64,000 nucleotides of DNA, taken from Pseudomonadota bacterium (GTDB lineage: Bacteria > Pseudomonadota > Gammaproteobacteria > Burkholderiales > Rhodocyclaceae). The position numbers and the translations under genes were made by a program. The number at the start of each line of letters is the position of its first letter. Positions within the stretch are counted from its first letter, which is position 1. The stretch is taken from the NCBI GenBank assembly GCA_018241665.1, contig JAFEDK010000016.1, positions 35,061 to 99,060 on the forward strand, given 5' to 3'. Of the stretch, positions 18,426 through 30,560 are shown in pieces. The notes beneath the pieces were generated by a model that was not told the DNA's origin, did not search any database, and worked only from the letters and a program-made list of their open reading frames with translations.

Positions 18426-20614
18426 ATGAGCAAACACGCGATTCGTGCGCTTTCGCTGGTGGTTTTCGTGGTGGTCGGTGTGTTGCTGGTGCTGTGGTCC
18501 AGCCAGCGCGGGGAGCGGCCGGAGGCTTCCGGCGGTGTGGCGGGGGGCGCCGCCAGGGCCGCGGCCAGCGACGTGCGCGAGCTGCGCCTCGGATTGAACA
18601 TTGCCGCCGGTAGCGCGCTGCACGCGGCGGCCGTGCGTTTCGCCGAGCGGGTCGGTGAGCAGAGCAAGGGCCGGCTGAAGGTTACGGTATTCCCCGACCA
18701 GCAGCTGGGCAGCGATGACCAGATGCTCGAGATGGCGCGCAGCGGCAAGCTCGATCTGGTGCTGACGCCTACTGCCAAGCTCAGCTCGGCGATCCCCGCG
18801 ATGCAGTACGCCGACCTGCCGTTCTATTTCACCAGCCGTGAAGAACTCTACGCGATGCTCGACGGTGAGCCGGGCCGCATGCTGCTGTCCAAGCTCAACG
18901 GGATCGACCTGGTCGGCCTGGCCTTCTGGGAGAACGGCTTCAAGCAGTTCACCGCCAATACGCCGATCCGCCGTCCGGAAGATTTTGCGAAGCTGCGCAT
19001 CCGCACGATGAAGAGCCGGATCATCGCCGACCAGTTCGAGGTGCTTGGCGCGCAGGCCATTCCGATCGATTTCCACGCGACCTACAAGGCACTGGCCGAT
19101 GGCGCGGTGGATGGCGAGGAAAACCCGCTGGTGGCCATCGTCGGGATGCGTTTCCACGAGGTGCAGAAGCACCTGACCGTCAGCAACCATGCCTACTTGG
19201 CCTATGTGTTCTCGGTCAGCAAGGCGGTCTTCGAGTCCTTGTCTCCCGAGCTGCGCGAAGTCATCCTGCGTAGCGCCCAGGAACTCACCGTGTGGGAGCG
19301 CCAGGAGACCTTCCGTCGCGAGACGCAGTTCATCGAAACCGTCCGCGCTGCCGGGGTGGAGATCCATACCCTGACGTCGGACGAGCGCGGGGCTTTCCGC
19401 AAGGCCCTGGCGCCGATCGCCGACAAGTTCGGCTTCGAGGTCGGCTACGACCTGCTGGTGAAGACCGAGGAGCTGCGCTATCAGCGGGAGGAGGCGGCCC
19501 AGGCCGCCAACCCTGGCCGCCGGCCGGCGGCGCTGGTGCTGGGTGTCGATGCGGATTTCTCGATGCGTAGTGCGCAGGGCGGCGGCGCCATTTACCGGGG
19601 CGTTCAGCTGGCCGCGGAGGAGATCAACGCCGACGGGGGCGTCCGGGGCGTGCCGCTGCGGGTGATCGGGCTCGATCACGCCACCAATTCCCTGGTCGGG
19701 CGCAAGAACCTCGAGCGCTTCGCTGCGATGCCGTCCATGCTGGGGGTGGTCGGGGGCGTCCAGACGGCGGTGATCGCCGACGAGCTGGATGACATCCATC
19801 GTTTGCAGATCCCCTTCCTGATCCCGTGGGGAACCGGGCGTGGCCTGGTCGAGCATGGCCATCGGCCGAACTACACCTTCCGGGTGTCGGTCAGTGACAC
19901 GCTGGCAGCACCGTTCCTGCTGGAGCGCGCGTTGCGTGGCGGCGGACGGGTTGTCGTGCTGCTCGAGCGCTCCGCCTGGGGGCGCAGCAATGACGAGGTG
20001 CTCAGGCCGGTCATTGAGCGCTTGCCGGCCGGCCGGGTCGAGATCGAGTGGTTCAACGTCGGCGATGCCGGCACTGAAGCCAAGCTGCGCGCCATCGGCG
20101 GCGGCAATGCCGCGGCACTGGTGCTGGTGGCCAATGCCGTCGAAAGCCAGAAGATTGTGCAGATGCTGGCACGCCAGGACAAGCCGTTGCCGGTATTCGC
20201 CCACGTGGGGCTGACCAGCGGCAACTTCTGGCAGACCACCCAGGCGGCCCTGCAGCGCGTGGACCTGCGTTTCGTGCAGTCCATCCTGATGGATGATGCG
20301 GCGACGCACCCGCGCTTCCGGAAGTTCCTCCTGCGTTACCGGGAACGCTATGGCCTCGGCCGGGACGAGATGGTGCCGTCGCTGATCGCCACCGTGCATG
20401 CCTACGAGCTGACCCACATGCTGGCCCGGGCGGCCCGCCAGGTGCGGCCCGACGATCACGCGGCGGTGCGCGGCGCGCTGGAAGCGCTGGGGGCCTACCC
20501 GGGCGTGCTGCGTGATTACAACCCGCCTTTCACCGCGGATCGTCACGATGCGCTTGAGCGCGGACAACTGCGCCTGGCGCGTTTCGACGCCCGCGGCCGG
20601 ATCGTGATTGCAGA

Positions 20615-20618
<4 letters not shown>
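18426..20618 (+). CDS. Membrane-anchored tandem substrate-binding protein (TRAP DctP domain fused to ABC Peripla_BP_6 domain)
   Basis: The 730-residue protein starts with a transmembrane or signal-anchor helix (residues 7-25). A complete TRAP-type DctP-like domain follows (about 52-345; [20 protein letters not shown], the [15 protein letters not shown] region, and the DGEENPL loop). A branched-chain-amino-acid-type ABC binding domain occupies about 366-725 ([32 protein letters not shown]). No TRAP or ABC permease is nearby. The stop codon overlaps the ATG of the hybrid kinase (ATGA at 20615-20618). A sensing role, presenting ligands to the kinase as TorT does for TorS, is therefore more likely than transport. 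The frame is continuous through both domains. Confidence 0.85.
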
Positions 20619-23629
<3,011 letters not shown>

Positions 23630-23724
23630 GCTGAGCCCGCAAGTACCCGAACTGGGCGTTCTCGCACTGGATTGAAGTGACGGAGTGCCACAGGGCTGGG
23701 GGACTCCACGCGTATCATCCTGGC

Positions 23725-24804
23725 ATGAGCTTGGGTGGTTTCTCCTTTCGTCCGGTGCCGGCGCTCGTGCTGGCGGCCGGCATCCTGTTCGGCCTTTTCG
23801 CGGGGTGCGTCCACGCGTCCGGCGTGCTGCGGGTGCTCGCCTGGCCCGGCTATGCGGATGAGGAGGTGGTCCGGAGCTTTGAGCGCGTGAGCGGCGCACG
23901 GGTCGAGCTGAGCATCGTCGATTCCGACGAAAGCCTGTGGCAGAAGGTCAGCGCCAACGGCGGGCGCGACTTCGACGTCATGGCCGTCAATACTGCCGAG
24001 TTGCAGCGCTATATCGCAACAGGCCTGGTCCAGCCGGTCGATCCGGCGCGGATCGCCGGCACCCGTCGCCAGCTGCCGCGTTTCCGCCAGCTGAATGAGA
24101 TTCCGGGGCTGGTCCATGTCCGCAAGGGCCGGGCCGAGGCCTACGCGATTCCCTACACCTATTCCACGATGGGGCTGATCTACGATCGCCGGCAGTTCGC
24201 CGCGGCGCCGACCTCCATTTCCTCCCTGTGGGACCCCCGTTACCGGGGCCGTGTGCTGGCCTATGGCGGCGGCGCCCACAGTTTCTCGCTGGCCGCCCAG
24301 AGCCTCGGTGTGGCATCGCCGTTTCGCCTGCAGGGCGGAGAGTGGGCGCAGGCGGTGGACCGGCTCATCGAGCTGCGTCGCAACGTGCTGGGCTTCTACA
24401 CCCGTCCGGAGGAGTCGGTACGCCTGTTCTTGCGCCACCGCTCCGCGCTGATGTTCGCCAACTACGGATTGCAGCAACTGCACATGCTGAGGGCTGCCGG
24501 TGCCGACGTGGGTTACGTGATTCCCCGCGAAGGCGCGCTGGCCTGGCTGGATTGCTGGGCGATCACCCGCGGCGCGCGGGATGTCGCGCTGGCGCATGCG
24601 TGGATAGACCACCTGCTCGGCGATACGGCCAGCGGCCTGCTGGTCCGCCGCCAGGGACTGGCCAATACCCTGGTCGAGTCGGATGCGGGCGGTCCGGCCG
24701 ACCATATCGTCTGGCTTGCCGAGGTCGAGGACGCCGCGCGGCGGGAGCGCCTGTGGGGGCGTATCCACTCGGGCGACCGGGCCACGCGGGTGCTGGCGCC
24801 ATGA
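23725..24804 (+). CDS. PotD-like periplasmic binding protein (spermidine/putrescine type)
   Basis: The 359-residue product has a signal sequence with a possible lipobox (LFAGC, residues 22-26), giving a periplasmic or lipid-anchored protein. It then starts LRVLAWPGYADEEVVRSFER, like polyamine-binding PotD/PotF. The SIVDSDESLWQKV, PYTYSTMGLIYDRR and SLWDPRYRGRV segments are also of that family. The upstream ATG at 23677 would add a non-signal leader, so 23725 is chosen. No potABC genes are present, and the stop overlaps the cyclase ATG (24801-24804). This matches the arrangement of NspS and MbaA in Vibrio, where a PotD-like protein controls a c-di-GMP enzyme. The ligand is not known. Confidence 0.85.
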   Translation: MSLGGFSFRPVPALVLAAGILFGLFAGCVHASGVLRVLAWPGYADEEVVRSFERVSGARVELSIVDSDESLWQKVSANGGRDFDVMAVNTAELQRYIATGLVQPVDPARIAGTRRQLPRFRQLNEIPGLVHVRKGRAEAYAIPYTYSTMGLIYDRRQFAAAPTSISSLWDPRYRGRVLAYGGGAHSFSLAAQSLGVASPFRLQGGEWAQAVDRLIELRRNVLGFYTRPEESVRLFLRHRSALMFANYGLQQLHMLRAAGADVGYVIPREGALAWLDCWAITRGARDVALAHAWIDHLLGDTASGLLVRRQGLANTLVESDAGGPADHIVWLAEVEDAARRERLWGRIHSGDRATRVLAP

Positions 24805-26528
24805 AGATGGGCATCGCCGTCCGCCTGGGCCTCGCGCTGGCCATCGTCGGCGTGCTGGCGGCGGGGCTGACCGGCTATTACGGCTATGCCGAAAGCCGCG
24901 CCATGCTGGTGGCGGCGGCGGAGGAGCGCCTGCTCACCTCCACGCGGGTGCTGGTGCGCCAGCTGGCGGTCGGGCTCGAAAACACCGCCCGGGATGTGCG
25001 CCTGATTGCCGGCCACCCCCAGGCGGTACGCCTGTTGCGGCGCGACGACCCGGCGCTGCAGGCGGGCAGCGAGAAGAACGCCGCGCTGCTTTTCCAGCGC
25101 ATGCTGGAGACCCATCCCGAGTACTTCCAGATGCGTCTGATCGATGCGGCCGACCACGGCGTCGAGCGCATCCGTGTGGACCGGGATGCTGATGAGGTGG
25201 TCCGTGTCGAGGAGGGCGAACTGCAGGAAAAGGGCCATTACCCCTATGTCTTCGAGACGCTGCGCCTGCCGCCCGGCGCGGTGTTCATCTCCCGGGCCGG
25301 CATCAACCATGAGGTTGGCGCCCACGCCGGGCAGGACAAACCGTCCTTGCAGGTAGCGGCCCCGGTGCGCGAGACGCCTGACGGCCCGGCACTCGGGCTG
25401 GTGGTGATCAATGTCGATCTGAACGGCCTGTTCGCCCAGTTGGCCGCCGATCTGCCCGCCGGCCAGCAGCTCTATCTGGCCAATGGAGACGGCGATTTCC
25501 TGATCCATCCCGATCCGTACCAGGCCTTCGCCTTCGACCGCGGGCAGCTGGCCCGTGTGCAGGATCAGTTTCCCGCTGCCGAGCCGCTGCTGGCAGAGGG
25601 GGCGGCAGCGTCCGGACAGCTGGTGACGACATCACGGCCGGCGGGGCAGGAGGCCGTCGTGGCCGCCTTCATGCGCCAGCACTTCACGACGCTGCACAGT
25701 GAGGACGATTTCATCCTCGGCCTGTCCCAGCCCCTCGCGGCGGTGGTGGAGCAGAGTGAGCGCCTCGGGGCGGCGACCCTGCGCATCGTGCTGGGCTTCA
25801 GCGCGTTGGCCGTGCTGCTGGCCTTCCTGCTGGCGCGGGCGCTGACCCGTCCGCTCAACCAGATCGTGGAGGCAGTGCGGGGCTTTGTGCCGGGGGCGGC
25901 CGGGCAGCGTCTGCCGAGCCGGCGGCGGGACGAGATCGGCGTGCTGGCGCGCACCATCGAGGACATGCAGCAGCAGATCCGCGCCCAGTTCGACAGCCTG
26001 GAGGACAAGCAGCGGGCCCTCGACCGCCTGGCCAGCCATGACAGCCTGACCGGGCTGCCGAACCGGCGGTTGTTCCTCGACCGGCTCGACCAGGCCCTGG
26101 CCCATGCGCGACGCAACAATGGGCAGCTGGCCCTGCTGTTCATCGACCTGGACAACTTCAAGACCATCAACGACAGCCTGGGGCACGCGGCTGGCGATGC
26201 GGTGCTGTGCGCTGCCGCGGTGCGCCTGCAGCAACTGGTGCGGGCCAGTGATACCGTTGCGCGCCTGGGGGGAGACGAGTTCATCATCCTGCTGGATGGC
26301 GCCGACGATCCCGAGGCCATCGCCCAGATCGCCGGTAAGGCACTGGATGCCCTGGCCCAGCCCGTCATGCACATGGGCGAAGCCCTGCTTTCCGGCGGCA
26401 GCATCGGCGTATCCCGCTATCCCTACGATGCGACCGGCGCCACCGAACTCATCGCCGTCGCCGACAAGGCCATGTACCGGGCCAAGAGCGGCGGCCGCCA
26501 GCGGGCCTGCTTCGCGGACCTGGCCTGA
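24801..26528 (+). CDS. Membrane diguanylate cyclase with periplasmic Cache sensor
   Basis: The 575-residue protein has a TM helix at about 6-24, a double-Cache-like periplasmic region to about 320, and a second TM helix at about 326-346. A HAMP segment (RPLNQIVEAV) follows, then a GGDEF domain. The active motif is GGDEF at residues 490-494. The inhibitory I-site RASD at 481-484 is five residues ahead, so it should be an active and product-inhibited cyclase. There is no EAL domain. Translation is coupled to the PotD-like gene. Its frame is open far upstream (from 24228), but that part overlaps the binding-protein gene. Confidence 0.92.
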   Translation: MKMGIAVRLGLALAIVGVLAAGLTGYYGYAESRAMLVAAAEERLLTSTRVLVRQLAVGLENTARDVRLIAGHPQAVRLLRRDDPALQAGSEKNAALLFQRMLETHPEYFQMRLIDAADHGVERIRVDRDADEVVRVEEGELQEKGHYPYVFETLRLPPGAVFISRAGINHEVGAHAGQDKPSLQVAAPVRETPDGPALGLVVINVDLNGLFAQLAADLPAGQQLYLANGDGDFLIHPDPYQAFAFDRGQLARVQDQFPAAEPLLAEGAAASGQLVTTSRPAGQEAVVAAFMRQHFTTLHSEDDFILGLSQPLAAVVEQSERLGAATLRIVLGFSALAVLLAFLLARALTRPLNQIVEAVRGFVPGAAGQRLPSRRRDEIGVLARTIEDMQQQIRAQFDSLEDKQRALDRLASHDSLTGLPNRRLFLDRLDQALAHARRNNGQLALLFIDLDNFKTINDSLGHAAGDAVLCAAAVRLQQLVRASDTVARLGGDEFIILLDGADDPEAIAQIAGKALDALAQPVMHMGEALLSGGSIGVSRYPYDATGATELIAVADKAMYRAKSGGRQRACFADLA

Positions 26529-26612
26529 GCCCGGCGCGCTGCCCGATACGGGGGGCGTGCGTGAAGGATGCGGGCGAGCCTCGTGGGAGGAGGCTCTGCG
26601 GGCCGAAACTCC

Positions 26613-26679
26613 GTGAGGGCGAATTCATTCGCCCTCAGCCGGTTGGATGCTGTCCGCGGGCGAATGAATTCGCCCCCAC
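26613..26679 (-). repeat. REPIN-type repeat, copy 2
   Basis: The 67-bp element is in inverted orientation compared with copy 1: the CGCGGA flank is beside the right arm. It lies between the convergent stops of the cyclase (26528) and the 26724-27623 gene. Confidence 0.9.
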
Positions 26680-26723
26680 GGGAGGAAAAAAGCCAAGGGC
26701 CGGGCCGGCGGCGGCCCGGTGCC

Positions 26724-27623
26724 TCAGTGCAGGGTTTCCGGCTTGGTCAGCGGCTGCACGTCCACCCACACGTCGCTGCCGTCGTCGCTCTCACGGATTT
26801 GCAGGCCGAAGCTGGCAAAGGCGGCCTGCACGTCGCGGCGCAGCGGAATGTCGGCCAGTTCGCCGGGGCCGATGGCGTGGCCGGCTGCCAGGTGCTGGGC
26901 GGCGGCGGTCCAGATCGGCGACAGGAAGGATTTGGACACCAGCTCGTGCATGTCGGCGCTGATGGCGGACAGCGGCTGGCCGAGGCCGTCCAGGTAGCCC
27001 TGCACGTGGGCCACCGCCTGCATCAGATGGGCGATGCGGCCGAGGCTCTTGGAGAACAGGCCGTCCAGGTCCTGGTCGGCGAAGTACAGCGTGATCTCTT
27101 CCTGCATGCCGTCCGGCAGGGCCTGCAACAGGGCAGCCAGGTGGTTCAGCAGCAGGTCGGAGTCGGCCGGCACCGACCAGGCGCTACGCCGGTTGATGCG
27201 GTATTCCTGCCACATCGCCGTGACGATGGGGGCCAGCGCCTTGGCCAGCGGGGCTTCGGACGTGGCCGCCGCCGGTGTCGTCAGGGCGTCGTGCACGCGC
27301 CAGCATTCCTTGTGCAGGTGATGGATCAGCCGCGCGATCTCGGCGCCGTCGCCGGACAGGATCTGCCACAGCTTGCCGCCGTCGAAGAGCAGGGCCAGCT
27401 TGCCTTCATCAGCGACGATGCGCGACAGGTGCTCGTCGGCCACCGGCGTTGCGCCGAAGCGTTGTTCGGCGGCGGGCAGGTCGTCGGTGACGCGGATGCG
27501 CGACAGGCTGGACAGGTCGAGGTCCTCGTCCCGGTCCTGGATGCGCTCCAGCAGCGCTTCGATGACCTGGCCCAGGGTCTTGGCGTTGGCGGTGGAGATC
27601 GGGCCGTCGAATTCGATATTCAT
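26724..27623 (-). CDS. Conserved hypothetical protein, cytoplasmic
   Basis: I do not recognise a family for this 299-residue protein. It has no signal peptide or TM segment. The N-terminus MNIEFDGPISTANAKTLGQV resembles a small alpha/beta domain, followed by a mostly helical region with MHELVSKSFLSPIWTAAAQH. It lies between two REPIN copies and upstream of nadC on the same strand; nadC begins farther right and is transcribed first. Frame use and codon bias fit its neighbours, so it is a real gene. Confidence 0.65.
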   Translation of the reverse strand: MNIEFDGPISTANAKTLGQVIEALLERIQDRDEDLDLSSLSRIRVTDDLPAAEQRFGATPVADEHLSRIVADEGKLALLFDGGKLWQILSGDGAEIARLIHHLHKECWRVHDALTTPAAATSEAPLAKALAPIVTAMWQEYRINRRSAWSVPADSDLLLNHLAALLQALPDGMQEEITLYFADQDLDGLFSKSLGRIAHLMQAVAHVQGYLDGLGQPLSAISADMHELVSKSFLSPIWTAAAQHLAAGHAIGPGELADIPLRRDVQAAFASFGLQIRESDDGSDVWVDVQPLTKPETLH

Positions 27624-27674
27624 GGTCGGCGGATGGGTCCTGGCGTGAACGACGTGAAATAGGGGGCCAATGAT

Positions 27675-27758
27675 GCGGGGGTGAATTCATTCACCCCCGG
27701 TCGCTTGAGTGGCGGGTTCCATTGCTCGGCGTCGGTGGGCGAATGAATTCGCCCCCAC
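27675..27758 (-). repeat. REPIN-type repeat, copy 3 (long variant)
   Basis: This 84-bp copy has a diverged left arm, GGGGGTGAATTCATTCACCC, in which a C-to-T change is matched by the G-to-A change that keeps it palindromic. The right arm is the standard GGGCGAATGAATTCGCCC. The orientation cue (CGCGGA) is eroded and the assigned strand is tentative. It lies between the 3' end of nadC and the start of the 26724-27623 gene. Confidence 0.85.
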
Positions 27759-27784
27759 AGTGGGTTGACGCTTCGGAGGGCCGC

Positions 27785-28633
27785 TTACTCTTCGACGTGG
27801 CGCAGGGACAGGTCGATGGCGCGTACGTCCTTGGTCAGGCTGCCGATGGAGATGCGGTCCACGCCGGTTTCGGCGATGGCGCGCACGCGCTCGAGGTTCA
27901 CGCCGCCGGAGGCTTCCAGTTCGGCGCGGCCCTTGTTGATGCCGACCGCGTCGCGCATCTCGTCGAGCGTCATGTTGTCGAGGAGGATCATCTTGGCGCC
28001 GGCGGTGAGGGCTTCCTCGAGCTGGACCAGGTTCTCGACTTCGACTTCGATGAACACGTTGGACGGGGCGATGGCGCGGGCCTGCTCGATCACCGCCTTG
28101 ATGCTGCCGGCGGCGATGATGTGGTTTTCCTTGATCAGGATGCCGTCGTAGAGGCCGACACGATGATTGGTGCCGCCGCCGACCGTGACCGCGTACTTCT
28201 GCGCCAGGCGCAGGCCGGGCAGGGTCTTGCGGGTGTCGACGATCTTGGCCTGGGTGCCGGCGACGGCCTGCACGAAGGTGGATGTGAGCGTCGCGGTGCC
28301 GGACAGCAGCTGAACGAAGTTCAGCGCGGTGCGCTCGGCGGTGAGCAGCGCGCGGGCGCTGGCATCCACCTCGCACAGCAGCTGGCCGGGCTTGATGCGC
28401 TCGCCGTCGCGGGCGTGCCAGATCACCGAGGCGTCCGGCTCGAGCGTGGTGAAGGCGGCGTCGAACCACGCGGTGCCGCACAGCACGGCGTCTTCGCGGG
28501 TGATCACGCGGCCGCGGGCGGTACGGTTGGTCGGGATGAGGCGGGCGGTGAGGTCGCCGGTGCCGATGTCTTCGGCCAGGGAGGCCGCCACGGAGCGCTG
28601 GACTTCAACGCGAAGCTGTTCTGCAAATTCCAT
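27785..28633 (-). CDS. nadC: Nicotinate-nucleotide pyrophosphorylase (carboxylating), quinolinate PRTase
   Basis: The 282-residue enzyme converts quinolinate and PRPP to nicotinic acid mononucleotide in NAD synthesis. Type II PRTase signatures are present: TAERTALNFVQLLSGTATLT, DTRKTLPGLRLAQKYAV with the conserved Lys, GGGTNHRVGLYDGILIKENH, and EVEVENLVQLEEAL. The length is normal. It is divergent from the GltB-like gene, with 55 bp between starts. No nadA or nadB is in view. Confidence 0.95.
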   Translation of the reverse strand: MEFAEQLRVEVQRSVAASLAEDIGTGDLTARLIPTNRTARGRVITREDAVLCGTAWFDAAFTTLEPDASVIWHARDGERIKPGQLLCEVDASARALLTAERTALNFVQLLSGTATLTSTFVQAVAGTQAKIVDTRKTLPGLRLAQKYAVTVGGGTNHRVGLYDGILIKENHIIAAGSIKAVIEQARAIAPSNVFIEVEVENLVQLEEALTAGAKMILLDNMTLDEMRDAVGINKGRAELEASGGVNLERVRAIAETGVDRISIGSLTKDVRAIDLSLRHVEE

Positions 28634-28688
28634 CGGGGTTCACCTAAGATGTATCGGCCCGAATTCTAACACTTGGGGGGAGCGCGTC

Positions 28689-30191
28689 ATGGGCACGATG
28701 ATGGGGGTGCTGGAGGTCAGCCTGGGGGTGTTGATCGCGTTGGTGCTGGTGGGCGCCACGACCTACTGGTATGTGCAGGACATTACCCAGAAGAAGCACG
28801 CGATCCTGCGCAACTATCCGCTGATCGGGCATCTGCGCTATTTCTTCGAGCAGCTCGGCGAATATTTCCGCCAGTACTTCTTCCTCGGCGACCGGGAGGA
28901 GATGCCCTTCAACCGGGCTACCCGCGGCTGGGTGTATCGCCTCGCCAAGGACGAGGGCGGGGTGATCGGTTTCGGCTCCACCTACGACATGCGCCACCCG
29001 GGGGCGCTGATCTTCGTGAATGCCGGTTTCCCGGTGCTGGAGGACGAGCAGGAACCCACCGCGCCACTGAGCATCGGGGAAGGCTACGCGGCCAAGCCCT
29101 TCGTCGCGCGCTCCATCGTCAATATCAGCGGCATGAGCTATGGCGCGCTGTCGAAGCCGGCGGTGCAGGCCCTGTCGCGGGGCGCGGCGGAGGCCGGCTG
29201 CTGGATCGACACCGGCGAGGGCGGGCTGGCGCCGGCCCACCTGGAGGGCGGGGCGGACATCATCATGCAGATCGGCACCGCCAAGTACGGGGTGCGCGAT
29301 GCGGACGGCCACCTGTCCGACGAACGCCTGCGTGAGCTGGCCGCCCACGAGACGGTGCGGGCCTTCGAGATCAAGTTGTCCCAGGGCGCCAAGCCGGGCA
29401 AGGGCGGCGTGCTGCCGGCCGCCAAGGTCACACCGGAGATCGCGGCGATCCGCGGCATTCCGGTGGGCGTGGATTCGATCAGCCCCAACCGCCACCGGGA
29501 CGTGGCCAACGTCAATGAGTTGCTGGACATGGTCGTGCGCGTGCGCCAGGTGACCGGCAAGCCGACCGGCATCAAGACGGCCATCGGTGGGCGGCGCTTC
29601 ATGCACGAGCTGTGCGAGGCCATCATGCGGCGCGGGTTGCAGGACGCGCCGGACTTCATCACCGTGGATGGCGGGGAGGGCGGTTCGGGGGCGGCGCCCC
29701 AGGCCTTGGCTGACCACATGGCCTTGTCCATCGACGAGGCGCTGCCGCGGGTAGTGGATACCCTGATCGAGTTCGACCTGCGCGAGCGCGTCCGCGTGAT
29801 TGCTTCCGGCAAGCTGGTCACCTCGGCGCGGGCCGCCTGGGCGCTGGCCTGTGGGGCGGATTTCGTGAACACCGCGCGGGGCTTCATGTTCTCGTTGGGC
29901 TGCGTGCAGGCCATGCGCTGCCACCAGAACACCTGCCCGACCGGCATCACCACGCACAACGTCAAGCTGCAGCGCGGGCTGGTGGTGGAGGAGAAATACC
30001 TGCGGGTCGCCAACTACGCCCGCAACATGAACCGGGAGATCGACATGATCGCCCACGCCTGTGGCCTCCGGCAGGCCCGGGAGTTCCGCCGCGAGCACGT
30101 GCGCCTGGTGCAGCCGGACGGCCGCAGCGAGGCCTTCAACATGCTCTACCCCTACCCTGAACGGGGCGACGAGGGGCGAGGGCACTACTGA
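28689..30191 (+). CDS. FMN-binding glutamate synthase family protein with N-terminal membrane helix
   Basis: The 500-residue protein has an N-terminal TM helix (about 5-28). The rest is a Glu_synthase (GltB central/FMN) domain at about 80-480, including ISGMSYGALSKPAVQALSRG, DTGEGGLAPAHL, IKLSQGAKPGKGG and VDGGEGGSGAAPQ. A Cys motif (RCHQNTCPTGITT) corresponds to the 3Fe-4S cluster loop. It lacks the amidotransferase domain of real glutamate synthase. Such stand-alone membrane versions are widespread with unknown reactions. The ATG at 28689 follows GGGGGAGCG; the upstream open frame overlaps nadC antisense. Confidence 0.88.
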   Translation: MGTMMGVLEVSLGVLIALVLVGATTYWYVQDITQKKHAILRNYPLIGHLRYFFEQLGEYFRQYFFLGDREEMPFNRATRGWVYRLAKDEGGVIGFGSTYDMRHPGALIFVNAGFPVLEDEQEPTAPLSIGEGYAAKPFVARSIVNISGMSYGALSKPAVQALSRGAAEAGCWIDTGEGGLAPAHLEGGADIIMQIGTAKYGVRDADGHLSDERLRELAAHETVRAFEIKLSQGAKPGKGGVLPAAKVTPEIAAIRGIPVGVDSISPNRHRDVANVNELLDMVVRVRQVTGKPTGIKTAIGGRRFMHELCEAIMRRGLQDAPDFITVDGGEGGSGAAPQALADHMALSIDEALPRVVDTLIEFDLRERVRVIASGKLVTSARAAWALACGADFVNTARGFMFSLGCVQAMRCHQNTCPTGITTHNVKLQRGLVVEEKYLRVANYARNMNREIDMIAHACGLRQAREFRREHVRLVQPDGRSEAFNMLYPYPERGDEGRGHY

Positions 30192-30560
30192 GCCGAGCGC
30201 CAGTTTGCCGGTCCGGTGGCCGGTTTTGCCGCCAGGGCGACGCTTTCCCCAAAACGGGCAGAAAAGGCGGCGGGATCTGTGGTCCTTTGCCTGTCGGCTG
30301 GTGGATTCGGCCGGCATTTTTTTCCGCCATCCGGCAGCCGGGGCGGGGGCTGCTGGCAATCCGTTGTTCGAGTTGCCTGACGGGGCTATTTCCGGGCCCG
30401 TGGCTTAACCCAACTTTACCCGTCTTAACCCGTTGCGCCGCCAAGCCAGGGGCTTTCCGGCCGTTAAGTTGCTAAGCATCAGGGCCAGGTTCGCGGTTCG
30501 TGCGGGCAGTGGCCGAGGAGGTGCAAGCGCCTCCTGCGCACTTACGGAAAGGAATGCACC
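30192..30560. other. Intergenic region before the EF-hand gene
   Basis: No gene is supported here. The region is richer in T runs than the coding sequence around it. A GCCGTTAA at 30460-30467 resembles a flagellar sigma -10 but has no matching -35. A hairpin, AGGAGGTGC-AA-GCGCCTCCT, ends about 25 bases before the EF-hand ATG at 30561 and would sit in its leader. The likely ribosome site, GGAAAGGA, lies after the hairpin. Confidence 0.5.

Noticed and set aside
18288-20567. Open frame of 759 codons on the minus strand
   Set aside because: It is antisense to the tandem binding protein, which has two clear domains.
30437-30467. Flagellar sigma-28 promoter before the EF-hand gene
   Set aside because: Only the -10-like GCCGTTAA is present; the -35 position matches poorly.
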